Assembly (NCBI RefSeq): GCF_018861755.1 | Contig: NZ_JAHLEF010000001.1 | Coordinates: forward strand, 434,001-498,000 | DNA length: 64,000 nucleotides | Direction of reading: 5' to 3' | From: Clostridium sp. CF012 | GTDB lineage: Bacteria > Bacillota > Clostridia > Clostridiales > Clostridiaceae | In this document: piece after piece, positions 55,963 through 64,000 of the stretch | Layout: the number at the start of each line of letters is the position of its first letter | How positions within the stretch are numbered: position 1 is the stretch's first letter | Notes under the pieces: generated by a model | Database searches by the model: none | What the model saw: the letters and a program-made list of their open reading frames with translations, nothing else | What the model was told of the DNA's origin: nothing | Position numbers and translations under genes: made by a program

Positions 55963-57059
55963 TAATCTAAATAATCCTTTAATTTTTTACTTCTACTTGG
56001 ATGTCTTAATTTACGCAGTGCTTTGGCTTCGATCTGCCTTATTCTCTCACGAGTTACATTAAATTCCTTGCCAACTTCCTCAAGGGTTCTTGCGCGGCCA
56101 TCATCTAGTCCAAATCTTAATCTTAAAACTTTTTCTTCTCTAGGAGTCAAGGTATCTAAAACGTTGATTAATTGCTCTTTTAACATTGTAAAGGCTGCAG
56201 CTTCTGCTGGTGCTAGTGCATCATCATCTGGAATAAAATCGCCTAAATGACTATCTTCTTCTTCACCTATAGGAGTCTCAAGAGATACTGGTTCTTGTGC
56301 AATTTTCATTATTTCTCTAACCTTTGCTACAGGCATTTCCATTTTTTCAGCAACTTCATCTGGCTGAGGCTCACGTCCAAGTTCTTGTAGGAGTTGCCTC
56401 GAAACTCTAATAAGCTTATTTATAGTTTCAACCATATGCACGGGTATCCTTATTGTTCTTGCTTGATCCGCTATCGCGCGAGTTATTGCTTGCCTAATCC
56501 ACCAAGTAGCATAAGTACTAAATTTAAACCCTTTTCTATAGTCATATTTTTCTACAGCCTTTATTAGCCCTAAATTACCTTCTTGAATAAGATCTAGGAA
56601 TAACATTCCACGACCAACATATCTCTTAGCTATACTAACCACTAGTCTCAAATTAGCCTCTGCGAGTCTTTTCTTAGCAACCAGATCGCCTTCTTCATTT
56701 CTTTTAGCAAGTTCTATTTCCTCAGCTGATGATAATAATGAAACTTTTCCAATTTCTTTTAAGTACATTCTAACAGGGTCATCTATAGATATACCCTCTG
56801 GTATACTAACATCAAGTTCTTCAGTTTCTGGTTCAGTTTCAGCTAGAGCACTAGTGCTAGGTGCCACTTCGTTCATATCCCCAACAACATCAATTTCCAT
56901 TGATTCTAAAACTTCATAAACCTTTTCTATTTGTTCTGGACTTAGATCTATTTCATAAAGTTCATCCATTACTTCTTTATAAGTTAAGGATCCTTTTTTC
57001 TTACCTTTTTCAATAAGTTTGTTGACTAAAATCATTTTTGAGCCTTTATCCTTCATCAT
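55962..57059 (-). CDS. rpoD: Primary sigma factor RpoD (SigA)
   Basis: 365 residues. Region 1.1 at the N-terminus, region 1.2 [18 protein letters not shown], region 2 [27 protein letters not shown] and [14 protein letters not shown], region 4 [40 protein letters not shown]. It directs polymerase to housekeeping promoters. AAGGAGG precedes ATG by 5 nt. It is 19 bp downstream of dnaG. Confidence 0.97.
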   Translation of the reverse strand: MMKDKGSKMILVNKLIEKGKKKGSLTYKEVMDELYEIDLSPEQIEKVYEVLESMEIDVVGDMNEVAPSTSALAETEPETEELDVSIPEGISIDDPVRMYLKEIGKVSLLSSAEEIELAKRNEEGDLVAKKRLAEANLRLVVSIAKRYVGRGMLFLDLIQEGNLGLIKAVEKYDYRKGFKFSTYATWWIRQAITRAIADQARTIRIPVHMVETINKLIRVSRQLLQELGREPQPDEVAEKMEMPVAKVREIMKIAQEPVSLETPIGEEEDSHLGDFIPDDDALAPAEAAAFTMLKEQLINVLDTLTPREEKVLRLRFGLDDGRARTLEEVGKEFNVTRERIRQIEAKALRKLRHPSRSKKLKDYLD

Positions 57060-57078
57060 ATTACCTCCTTCCTAAATT

Positions 57079-58848
57079 CTATAATTGTTTTATATCTTTT
57101 TGCACTTCTATAAGTTTTTGAGCGAGTTTTATAGATTCTTCTAGCAAGCCTTTTGATTCATATTTTTTGATTTTATTCATAATTTCTTTTTTCGACTCCT
57201 CTAACTTGAATTTTTTAAGTTGTTTTATGCAGTCAACAATAAGTTTTTTATGATGCTCTTCATCGTACCCAAACTCAATTTCCATAGTATTTATCCATTC
57301 TTTTGTACATTCTATATCAGTACATTTAAACTCTATATTTTTAATTTTTTCATCTTTTGCTAAATTTTTATATTCAACAATTAATTTATATATAATTTTA
57401 TGACTTTCAAGTATTAACTGATCTATGGACATTATTTCTGTAATATAATCACAATTTTCTTCGCTTATAAACATAAACTTCAATAAATTTCTTTCAGCCT
57501 TAATATAAGCTGGCTCTAAATATAATTTTTGTCCAAAATCCTGTTGTATATTCATTTTTTGAGTTTTTTTTGAATTTTTGTTAATTTCTTCTCTTAATAA
57601 GTCATATATTGCTTGTTCTTTGATGCCTGTTTGTTCAGAAATCTTTTTTATATGAACATCTTTTTCAACAGGATCTAAATCTACAATGATTTCAGTAACC
57701 TTTTTTACATACTGTATTAGCATTTCACTATTTGAAAAATTTATTCCGTCACTTGCTCTTTTAATCCTATAATCTATTATAGGGAGAGCATCATCCACCA
57801 ATTTCTGAAAAGCTTGCTGTCCATTGTTTTTTATATATTCATCAGGATCTTTCTCCTTTGGCACTATTAACACTCTCAAATCAAAGCCTTCATTTCTTAA
57901 TGTCTCAAGTCCTCTTAATGTTGCTGCTTGACCTGCAAAATCAGCATCATATGAAATAATGACTTTGTCGACATATTTTTTCAATAATTTTGCTTGGTTA
58001 ATAGTAAGTGCTGTACCAAGGGAAGCAACAACATTTGAAAAACCATATTGATGAAGTGAAATACAATCCATATATCCCTCTACAATTATTATTGTTCGAG
58101 ATTTATTATTTTTGATTACAAAATTCAATCCATAAAGATGATATCCTTTATAAAATAAAGGAGTCTCAGGCGAATTTAAATACTTGGGTTTTGAATCATC
58201 TAAAACCCTTCCTCCAAATCCGATTACCTTACCCTTATAATCAAACACAGGAAACATTATTCTATTTCTAAACCTATCATAATATGAACCTTTAGGACTT
58301 TTAATAATTAATCCTATATTAAGTAAGTCGAGTTCTGAGTACCCTTTCTTTTTTAGGTATAATAACAAGCCATCCCATTTATCAAAGGAAAACCCTAAAC
58401 CAAATTTCTTCATAGTAGTTTGAGAGATTCCTCGGTTTACGAAATATGCTTCAGCTTTCTTATCCTTTCTTAAATTGTCATAAAAATACCTAGCGGCTTC
58501 TACATTAATATTGTACATTTTATTATACATGTCCTTTTGTACATTGTTTTCGTCATTCCCTATTTCTATACTAATGTTTGCTCTTTCAGCAAGGAGCCTT
58601 GCAGCATCAGGAAAAGTTACATTCCTATCCTTCATAATATAACTAATTACATTCCCAGCTTCACCACACCCAAAACATTTATAAATTTGTTTGTCTTGTG
58701 ACACAGTAAAAGAAGGACTCTTCTCATTATGAAAAGGACAAAGCCCAATGTAATTTCTTCCAGTTCTTTTAAGTTTAACACTTTCAGATATTACATCCAC
58801 AATATCATTTTGTTCCTTTATTTTTCGGATGACATCTTCAGCAATCAA
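57079..58848 (-). CDS. dnaG: DNA primase DnaG
   Basis: A 589-residue primase. The CHC2 zinc motif uses Cys37, His40, Cys58 and Cys61 (CPFHNEKSPSFT...YKCFGCGEAG). The TOPRIM core is IIIVEGYMDCISLHQYG and IISYDADFAGQAA, followed by the helicase-binding C-terminal domain. The start is TTG at 58848 with GGTGG about 10 nt ahead; no ATG fits. Operon with rpoD. Confidence 0.96.
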   Translation of the reverse strand: MIAEDVIRKIKEQNDIVDVISESVKLKRTGRNYIGLCPFHNEKSPSFTVSQDKQIYKCFGCGEAGNVISYIMKDRNVTFPDAARLLAERANISIEIGNDENNVQKDMYNKMYNINVEAARYFYDNLRKDKKAEAYFVNRGISQTTMKKFGLGFSFDKWDGLLLYLKKKGYSELDLLNIGLIIKSPKGSYYDRFRNRIMFPVFDYKGKVIGFGGRVLDDSKPKYLNSPETPLFYKGYHLYGLNFVIKNNKSRTIIIVEGYMDCISLHQYGFSNVVASLGTALTINQAKLLKKYVDKVIISYDADFAGQAATLRGLETLRNEGFDLRVLIVPKEKDPDEYIKNNGQQAFQKLVDDALPIIDYRIKRASDGINFSNSEMLIQYVKKVTEIIVDLDPVEKDVHIKKISEQTGIKEQAIYDLLREEINKNSKKTQKMNIQQDFGQKLYLEPAYIKAERNLLKFMFISEENCDYITEIMSIDQLILESHKIIYKLIVEYKNLAKDEKIKNIEFKCTDIECTKEWINTMEIEFGYDEEHHKKLIVDCIKQLKKFKLEESKKEIMNKIKKYESKGLLEESIKLAQKLIEVQKDIKQL

Positions 58849-59076
58849 TAATTTACTACCACCTTACTTATATAAATTCACAACATATTCTAATTCGACA
58901 AAAAAGTATATTATCCTTCTTTAAATCCACTTTTTTCAATAATAATTTTGCTTGCATATTATATATTCTTTATAGATTACAAATTTCCTTCAATATTTTT
59001 ATTTTTTTATTTTTTTCTTTATAAATTCAGAATAGTTTATTCTTTTTGGGAATATTTACTGATTAATTCTAATATT

Positions 59077-60105
59077 TTAATAAATAACAACTTTAGGAAG
59101 GTATAAATTATTAAAAAGCATTAAACAATAATCATCACTCATACCTGAAATATAATCTGCTACTCCTATATCTAATCCTTCCTCCTGGACTATGCACTTG
59201 TAAAAGTCTGGCATTGCCTGTGGGTTGTTATAATAATATGTAAATACCTGCGTTACAACGAATTGAGCCTTTTGCCTTTCTTCTTTTAATATTTCACCTT
59301 TGTATATATTTTCAAACATAAAATTTCTTAAACCACTCAATGCACCTCCTACGGTTTCACTAAGTGATACTTCTATCTTATCCCTATCTAAGTTATTTAA
59401 TGTATTATAAATACAATCTTTAACTAAAGTATCTATTCGCTTCCCATGGTTTATGCCTAATACTTCTATGGCATCTACTGGTAACATAGATTCTTCTAAT
59501 AGTCCAGCTCTTATGGAATCATCTATATCGTGATTTACATATGCGATTTTGTCACTATATCTAACAACCTGACCTTCTAGTGTTTGAGCCTTTCCTATTT
59601 TTCTAGAAAAACCACTATGATTTACAATCCCATCTAGTACTTCCTCGCTTAAATTAAGCCCGAAACCTGATTTTTCAATTTTTGTTAAGACTCTAATGCT
59701 ATTTTCGTTATGTCTAAATCCGCCTTGCAATATATCATTAAGTACCTCTTCCCCATTATGAGCAAAGGGTACATGCCCTATATCATGCCCTAGCGCTATA
59801 GCTTCTATTAGATCTTCATTTAAACCTATACCCTTTCCTATTGTTTTAGCTATTTGTGCAACTTCTAGGGTATGTGTAAGTCTTGTTCTATAGTGATCAC
59901 TACTAGCCTTTATATATACTTGAGTTTTGTGCTGCAATCTTCTAAAGGATTTACTATGAATTATCCTATCTCTATCTACCATATAGCAGGTTCTTACATC
60001 ATCTAGCTCTTCTGATATTTTTCTTCCCTTTGAGTTTATGGACAAGGCTCCATAGGAAATAATGCTATTACCTTCATTAGTTTCTATTCTTTGACGAATG
60101 TTCAT
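59077..60105 (-). CDS. dgt: dGTP triphosphohydrolase-like HD protein
   Basis: 342 residues. HD-domain metal ligands: His78 (RLTHTLEVAQIA) and His107-Asp108 (ALGHDIGHVPFAHNGE), with a third Asp further on (RYSDKIAYVNHDIDD). It hydrolyses dNTPs to deoxynucleosides and PPPi. ATG 60105 has AGGAGGG 6 nt ahead. That site is the end of a repeat (60112-60161). dnaG follows with a 228-bp gap. Confidence 0.92.
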   Translation of the reverse strand: MNIRQRIETNEGNSIISYGALSINSKGRKISEELDDVRTCYMVDRDRIIHSKSFRRLQHKTQVYIKASSDHYRTRLTHTLEVAQIAKTIGKGIGLNEDLIEAIALGHDIGHVPFAHNGEEVLNDILQGGFRHNENSIRVLTKIEKSGFGLNLSEEVLDGIVNHSGFSRKIGKAQTLEGQVVRYSDKIAYVNHDIDDSIRAGLLEESMLPVDAIEVLGINHGKRIDTLVKDCIYNTLNNLDRDKIEVSLSETVGGALSGLRNFMFENIYKGEILKEERQKAQFVVTQVFTYYYNNPQAMPDFYKCIVQEEGLDIGVADYISGMSDDYCLMLFNNLYLPKVVIY

Positions 60106-60111
60106 AAATTC

Positions 60112-60161
60112 CCTCCTGATGTTCGCTGTGGCACAAAACAATTATTAATTGTTTTGCCTCC
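60112..60161 (-). repeat. Palindromic RBS-proximal repeat, copy C
   Basis: 50 bp, related to 23275-23322 and 23320-23370. CAAAACAATT/AATTGTTTTG hairpin, closed by GGC and GCC. Its downstream end provides the ribosome binding site of dgt, the same layout as copy A upstream of mnmH. Confidence 0.75.
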
Positions 60162-60322
60162 TGAATTTAAAACTATTTCTACAATTATATATGTTATTTT
60201 TTTTATATGTCTTATCTTAGTATTCTACAAATTAAATTAATTTCCCTTTTTTAATATTAAACGTATAATATTTATATTTTATTAATATTCTAATAATGTA
60301 ATAATTTTTTAGGAGTGATACT

Positions 60323-61390
60323 ATGCCCTCCACGGCTAAAAAAATAAATAACATAGACTTATTATCCGAAGAAAATGTAAAAAAATGCATTCTACCTCAA
60401 TATAATTTAACTAATGCTGATATATCGCAAATTAAATTTAAAGATACTGATAAACAAAGAGCTGTATATAAAGTACAATACTTCGATGAATGCTATTGTT
60501 TAAAGAAAGTTTATTACTCTGTAAAGGATTTATTATTTGTGTATTCAGCCATAGAATGGTTATATAGAAATAATATCCATGTACCCCGAATCCTTAAAAC
60601 AAATACCAATAGCAGATTTATAAACTATAATAATATGTTATTCATACTTACCCCCTGGGTTGATGGCATTAAATGTGACTACGATAATATAGATCATATA
60701 CTAGCATGTAGTACCAATCTTGCGAATATGCATAAAGTGAGTATTAACTTTACACCTATTTCTGGTAGCAACATAAAGGAAGGCTATAGCACTTTGGGCA
60801 CTTCAATATATAAGCACTATGAAAGCCTTCTTAAGTTTTCTAATTTAGCTTATAAATATGATGATACTTTTTCGAGGCTTTATCTTGAACATTTCGATTC
60901 CAGTATTAAGCTGGCTCAGTGCTCTACACAGATTGCTTATGGTATGAACCAGGCTAATCTTACAAAGTCATTGTGTCATCTTGACTATGTTAATAAAAAT
61001 ATTATATTTGATAATAATAATGAAATCTGGGTAATTGATTTTGATAAATGTAGAAATGATTATTGTGCCCATGACATCTCCTATTGTTTAAGGCGACTTC
61101 TAAAAAGAGACAGCACAAAATGGGATTTAGAGCTAGCAATTAGCTTTTTAGAATTATATGATAAAATTTTTTCTTTAACTTTGGATGATTATAAATATAT
61201 TCTTGTTTATTTAGCCTTTCCTCAAAGGTATTGGAAAATATCAAGAGATTATTATGGCAATATCAGTAAATGCAATAAAAAAGCCTTCTTAAATCTACTA
61301 AATAGTTCAACTAACAAAAATGAATATCAATTAGATTTTGCTTTCAAATTTAAATCTTATATTGAAAATAAATTTAAAACAATTTTATAA
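60323..61390 (+). CDS. CotS-family spore coat protein (kinase-like)
   Basis: 355 residues with an aminoglycoside-phosphotransferase-like fold: LFILTPWVDGIKCDYD (hinge), LCHLDYVNKNIIFD (catalytic loop, HxDxxxxN) and VIDFDKCRNDYCAHDISYCLRRL (the DFD metal motif). CotS relatives are spore coat or coat-modifying proteins. AGGAGTG precedes ATG. It is divergent from dgt and ends in a strong terminator. Confidence 0.88.
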   Translation: MPSTAKKINNIDLLSEENVKKCILPQYNLTNADISQIKFKDTDKQRAVYKVQYFDECYCLKKVYYSVKDLLFVYSAIEWLYRNNIHVPRILKTNTNSRFINYNNMLFILTPWVDGIKCDYDNIDHILACSTNLANMHKVSINFTPISGSNIKEGYSTLGTSIYKHYESLLKFSNLAYKYDDTFSRLYLEHFDSSIKLAQCSTQIAYGMNQANLTKSLCHLDYVNKNIIFDNNNEIWVIDFDKCRNDYCAHDISYCLRRLLKRDSTKWDLELAISFLELYDKIFSLTLDDYKYILVYLAFPQRYWKISRDYYGNISKCNKKAFLNLLNSSTNKNEYQLDFAFKFKSYIENKFKTIL

Positions 61391-61403
61391 TTTATCCACA
61401 ATT

Positions 61404-61434
61404 AAAAAGCCACTGCAAAGCAGCGGCTTTTTTT
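61404..61434 (+). terminator. Terminator of cotS
   Basis: AAAAAGCCACTGC/GCAGCGGCTTTTTT with AAA loop and a T run. Confidence 0.92.
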
Positions 61435-61467
61435 TGATTAATCTATTGTCTACACTTTTGTAAAATA

Positions 61468-61575
61468 CTATTTTTTCCTTGGATTATTTACTTCAGCTTG
61501 TGCAGCTGCTATCCTAAAAGACCAACCACTATATTTTACTATTATGGAACACTTTTTATAAGCATTAAATATTAG
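61468..61575 (-). pseudogene. Tiny reading frame, paralogue of 62760-62891
   Basis: The minus strand reads ...CSIIVKYSGWSFRIAAAQ then AEVNNPRKK and stops. There is no ATG/GTG/TTG start before the upstream stop, so it looks degenerate. A homologous frame lies at 62760-62891. The two flank the oxidase/HxlR pair. Family not recognised. Confidence 0.45.
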
Positions 61576-61587
61576 TCATCAATTATG

Positions 61588-61989
61588 CTAAAAATCTATC
61601 TTCTTAGACGGTTGACCTGAAAAATCCGAAATCATTGCAACACCATGTTCAATATAAAACACCTTAAACAGAGGATTATCTGCCGACTTATACCCTTTCT
61701 TTATAGGCTCATATACATTCATTACTTTTTCCTTCACAGCAACATCCTCACAAAATTTTATCTCTCCTCTAACTCTTACTGTGACCATTTCCTTTGATGT
61801 AGCTGAATATTCTATATAAGGTAATTCAAGCAATTGCCTGTAGACATCTTTCTTACTGCTTGTACAGAAATAAATCTTCCCGACTTCCTCCAATATGAAC
61901 CCAAAAGGTCTTACTCTGGGCTTTCCATTATCTACAGTTGCAAGGAACCCATTTACATTTTCTTTTAAAAGTTTTAATACTTCTTCCAT
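61588..61989 (-). CDS. Pyridoxamine 5'-phosphate oxidase-like FMN protein
   Basis: 133 residues of the split-barrel family (LKENVNGFLATVDNGKPRVRPFGFILEEVGKIYFCTSSKKDVYRQL). Members bind FMN or F420 and reduce assorted substrates; many are HxlR-controlled detoxification enzymes. ATG 61989 has GAGGTG 7 nt ahead; the longer reading begins in the divergent promoter region. Promoter TTGTTA-17-TATTAT lies upstream. Confidence 0.88.
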   Translation of the reverse strand: MEEVLKLLKENVNGFLATVDNGKPRVRPFGFILEEVGKIYFCTSSKKDVYRQLLELPYIEYSATSKEMVTVRVRGEIKFCEDVAVKEKVMNVYEPIKKGYKSADNPLFKVFYIEHGVAMISDFSGQPSKKIDF

Positions 61990-62021
61990 TTTATTCACCT
62001 CGTTGTTTTTTTTGTTTTTTA

Positions 62022-62095
62022 CAAGTATAATAATAAAACAACATGCTGCGTATAACAAGTACGCACATTTATATGACATAGTCATATAAATGTGC
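62022..62095. promoter_or_regulatory. Divergent promoter region with 15-bp palindromic operator
   Basis: GCACATTTATATGAC/GTCATATAAATGTGC is a perfect 15-bp inverted repeat with a 3-bp centre at 62063-62095, placed between the HxlR gene and the oxidase gene. On the minus strand the promoter TTGTTA, 17 bp, TATTAT follows immediately. It is the expected HxlR binding site. Confidence 0.7.
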
Positions 62096-62119
62096 CTAAT
62101 ATGAAAGGATGATATTTAT

Positions 62120-62548
62120 TTGGATAATAATTCTAATCTTTGCCCAGTAACAGCAACACAAAATATACTTATGGGAAAATGGAAATTATCAATTTTATGG
62201 ACTCTTCATAAAAAGACAAGACGCTTTAATGAACTTCAAAAACTTATGCCATCAATTTCACACGGTGTAATGACCCGGCAGTTACGCGAACTCGAAAAGG
62301 ATAACCTTATTAGTAGGGAGGTCTACAGCCAAGTCCCTCCAAAAGTTGAATATTCTTTAACAAATATCGGTATAAGTTTTATTCAAGTAATGACCCAAAT
62401 TATGGAGTGGGGTGTAGGTTATATTAAAGAGACATCTAGTTGTAATTTAGATATATGCATTGCTAATGAATTTCCATGTAGTAAATGCCATGAAATGCTT
62501 AAACCAGATACTTTTTCTAAAGCAGAAATATCTTCTAAACGTGTATAA
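62120..62548 (+). CDS. HxlR-family transcriptional regulator
   Basis: 142 residues. Family core: CPVTATQNILMGKWKLSILWTL, RFNELQKLMPSISHGVMTRQLRELEKDNLISR, then the wing VPPKVEYSLTNIG. Cys8 matches the redox-sensing position in several HxlR proteins, and the C-terminus has extra Cys (CNLDICIANEFPCSKC). The start is TTG at 62120 with AAAGGA ahead. It likely controls the divergent oxidase gene. Confidence 0.92.
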   Translation: MDNNSNLCPVTATQNILMGKWKLSILWTLHKKTRRFNELQKLMPSISHGVMTRQLRELEKDNLISREVYSQVPPKVEYSLTNIGISFIQVMTQIMEWGVGYIKETSSCNLDICIANEFPCSKCHEMLKPDTFSKAEISSKRV

Positions 62549-62759
62549 TTAATCATTTCATTCAATCAATTGCTTCCTGGATTTCTATCATGAAATATTT
62601 TATCTACATTTGAACTGTTTTTCAAAATACATATTTTCAATAAAAATAGGGCATTGCACTTAAAATCAATAATGATTTCAAGTGCAATACCCATGTTCTT
62701 TTTATAGTTGTGATAGCCTCAAACACCTATTATATAAGGCTTTTCAAGCTATATCTATA

Positions 62760-62891
62760 CTATTTCTTTCTTGGATTGTTTACTTCAGCTTGTGCTGACG
62801 CTACCATAAAAGAGCAACCACTATTTATTACTATTATGGAACACTTAGTTTTTGTAATACGTACTATTATTATCTTTAACTTCTTTATCAA
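62760..62891 (-). CDS. Tiny reading frame, paralogue of 61468-61575
   Basis: 43 codons from TTG 62891; the product ends SGCSFMVASAQAEVNNPRKK. Against the other copy 82 bp align without gaps, with six amino acid changes and four silent changes in 27 codons and an unchanged AQAEVNNPRKK end. No Shine-Dalgarno site is clear. It may be a degenerate C-terminus, not an expressed gene. Family unknown. Confidence 0.35.
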   Translation of the reverse strand: MIKKLKIIIVRITKTKCSIIVINSGCSFMVASAQAEVNNPRKK

Positions 62892-62957
62892 TTAATATTT
62901 CTTTAATACCTTTTCAGTAGAAATTATATATTAACCATTGTCATTTGCGCAAATACA

Positions 62958-63941
62958 TTAAATAGTGAACTTAACACCTGTAAGATCTTCACTAAGCTTC
63001 CATAATTTTTTAGCTAGTTCTGCATCTATAGCCCATGGACGAACGCCGCTCCCTTTAAGGCTATCGGCAGGAACTGCTTCTGAGATATCCACATCTTCAC
63101 AATAAACTCCTCCCATTCCATCTAATTGAGCACTAGTAGCACACCAAACACTAGTTGCTGCTCCTTGTTCTATATTCTTGAATTGATCAGCGTTTTCATC
63201 TACTGAAGTCCTTTTGCCATTAATCTCAATTTGTTTTGGTGCAACTTTTTCATCATTATTAAACCTTCCAATGCTTGTAGTCGGAATTAAACCTGGATGA
63301 ACTGAAAATGCTCGAACACCATGGATTCTTGCCAATCTGTCCAATTCCACAGTAAACAGAACATTAGCAGACTTTGATTGGGCATAGGCCTTCCACTTAT
63401 CATATGACCTTGTTTCAAAGTTAGGGTCTTCGAAATTAACGCCTCCAAGGCGCTGGGCACGTGAGGAAACAGAAACCACCCTAGCACTGTCAGCCTTTTT
63501 TAAAGCAGTCCAAAGTCTTGCTGTTAATTGAAAGTGTCCAAGATGATTTGTTGCAAATTGAGATTCATATCCTCTCTTATCTCTCATTAGTGGTGAAGCC
63601 ATGATTCCAGCACTATTTACTAAGATGTCTAGCTGCCTTTCAGAAGCTATAAACCGTTCTGCAAAGCTATCAATAGAATCCGGGTCCATAAGGTCCAAAT
63701 CTTCTAATTCAATATTGAGAATTCCTACTATTGCACTTTTTGCCTTAAGAGCATTTCTTGCTGGTACTATAACTGTAGCGCCTGCTTCAGCTAATACTCT
63801 AGCTGTCTCCAATCCAATCCCTGAATAACCACCAGTAACAATTGCAAACTTCCCTTGTAAATTTATTCCTTCTATAGCTTCTTTTGCAGTTGTAGAAACT
63901 CCGTATCCTGAATGTATCGATTCTTGAATAGTATTTATCAT
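62958..63941 (-). CDS. Short-chain dehydrogenase/reductase (retinol dehydrogenase-like)
   Basis: 327 residues. Cofactor loop TGGYSGIG at 36-43, NSAG in LVNSAGIMASPL, and catalytic YAQSK at about residues 184-188 with Ser in VSVSSRA. The extended C-terminus is typical of the WWOX/retinol-dehydrogenase-like SDR group. Substrate unknown. AAAGGAG precedes ATG. It may be controlled with the adjacent HxlR module or separately. Confidence 0.88.
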   Translation of the reverse strand: MINTIQESIHSGYGVSTTAKEAIEGINLQGKFAIVTGGYSGIGLETARVLAEAGATVIVPARNALKAKSAIVGILNIELEDLDLMDPDSIDSFAERFIASERQLDILVNSAGIMASPLMRDKRGYESQFATNHLGHFQLTARLWTALKKADSARVVSVSSRAQRLGGVNFEDPNFETRSYDKWKAYAQSKSANVLFTVELDRLARIHGVRAFSVHPGLIPTTSIGRFNNDEKVAPKQIEINGKRTSVDENADQFKNIEQGAATSVWCATSAQLDGMGGVYCEDVDISEAVPADSLKGSGVRPWAIDAELAKKLWKLSEDLTGVKFTI

Positions 63942-64000
63942 ATTGTTCTCCTTTTCTATGCATAACTTAATCTATAAAAGAAACTAAAATCTCTTATGAT

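Noticed and set aside
62710-62895. 61-codon plus-strand reading with hydrophobic residues
   Set aside because: No ribosome site; it is antisense to the AQAEVNNPRKK repeat, which shows the better coding signal.
1-64000. tRNA or rRNA genes
   Set aside because: No cloverleaf with a TTCGA-type arm or rRNA signature was noticed; a formal scan was not possible.

Overview
The window is about 64 kb of a low-G+C, endospore-forming, anaerobic Firmicute, most likely Clostridium sensu stricto. The evidence is three tandem alpha/beta-type small acid-soluble spore proteins, a CotS-family spore coat protein, pyruvate:ferredoxin oxidoreductase with an adjacent flavodoxin, a tandem glycine riboswitch, AT-rich intergenic DNA, and strong Shine-Dalgarno sites with some GTG/TTG starts. 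No species is claimed. Most genes are on the minus strand.

Layout: (1) 1-5 kb: cheD (cut by the window edge), cheW, a FapA/DUF342 protein, a class IV aminotransferase whose ribosome binding site can be sequestered in a hairpin, a HAD phosphatase and a DUF1292 protein with a Cys/His-rich head. (2) 5-11 kb: pyruvate:ferredoxin oxidoreductase, flavodoxin and a beta-CASP ribonuclease. (3) 11-17 kb: murG, three SASP genes, recJ, an M16 peptidase and a GtrA-like membrane protein. (4) 17-24 kb: topoisomerase IV-type parC/parE, mnmH and a small membrane protein. (5) 24-33.4 kb, accessory in character: a YefM/YoeB-type toxin-antitoxin pair, recA, a CarD-like gene, uvrA, a Tudor-like small protein, several small unknown genes, a broken serine recombinase and decayed gene ends. 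(6) 33.4-37.5 kb: RlmD/TrmA-type RNA methyltransferase, RDD protein, TauE/SafE exporter, a zinc-ribbon protein, a Nudix hydrolase and a stand-alone ATP-cone protein. (7) 37.5-39.4 kb: no intact gene, only a decayed IS transposase among several large palindromes, one 218 bp long. (8) 39.4-51 kb: purine biosynthesis. purL has its own unit and terminator; purE-C-F-M-N-H-D lies behind a guanine riboswitch, an intrinsic terminator and two PurBox-like sites. (9) 51-53.5 kb: alanine/glycine:Na+ symporter behind a tandem glycine riboswitch, then RNase P RNA. (10) 53.5-60.2 kb: the macromolecular-synthesis region dgt, dnaG, rpoD, PH-domain membrane protein, trmK, NIF3. (11) 60.3-64 kb: cotS, a pyridoxamine-oxidase-like gene divergent from an HxlR regulator across a perfect palindrome, and a short-chain dehydrogenase.

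The purine operon feeds nucleotide supply and is read out by the guanine aptamer. Pyruvate oxidoreductase and flavodoxin form an electron-transfer pair. recA, uvrA, recJ and dnaG cover repair and replication, and the spore genes protect dormant DNA. The least explained parts are a roughly 50-bp palindromic repeat that carries the ribosome binding sites of mnmH and dgt, the 37.6-39.4 kb palindrome cluster, the possible two-state leader of the aminotransferase gene, and a duplicated tiny reading frame flanking the HxlR module.
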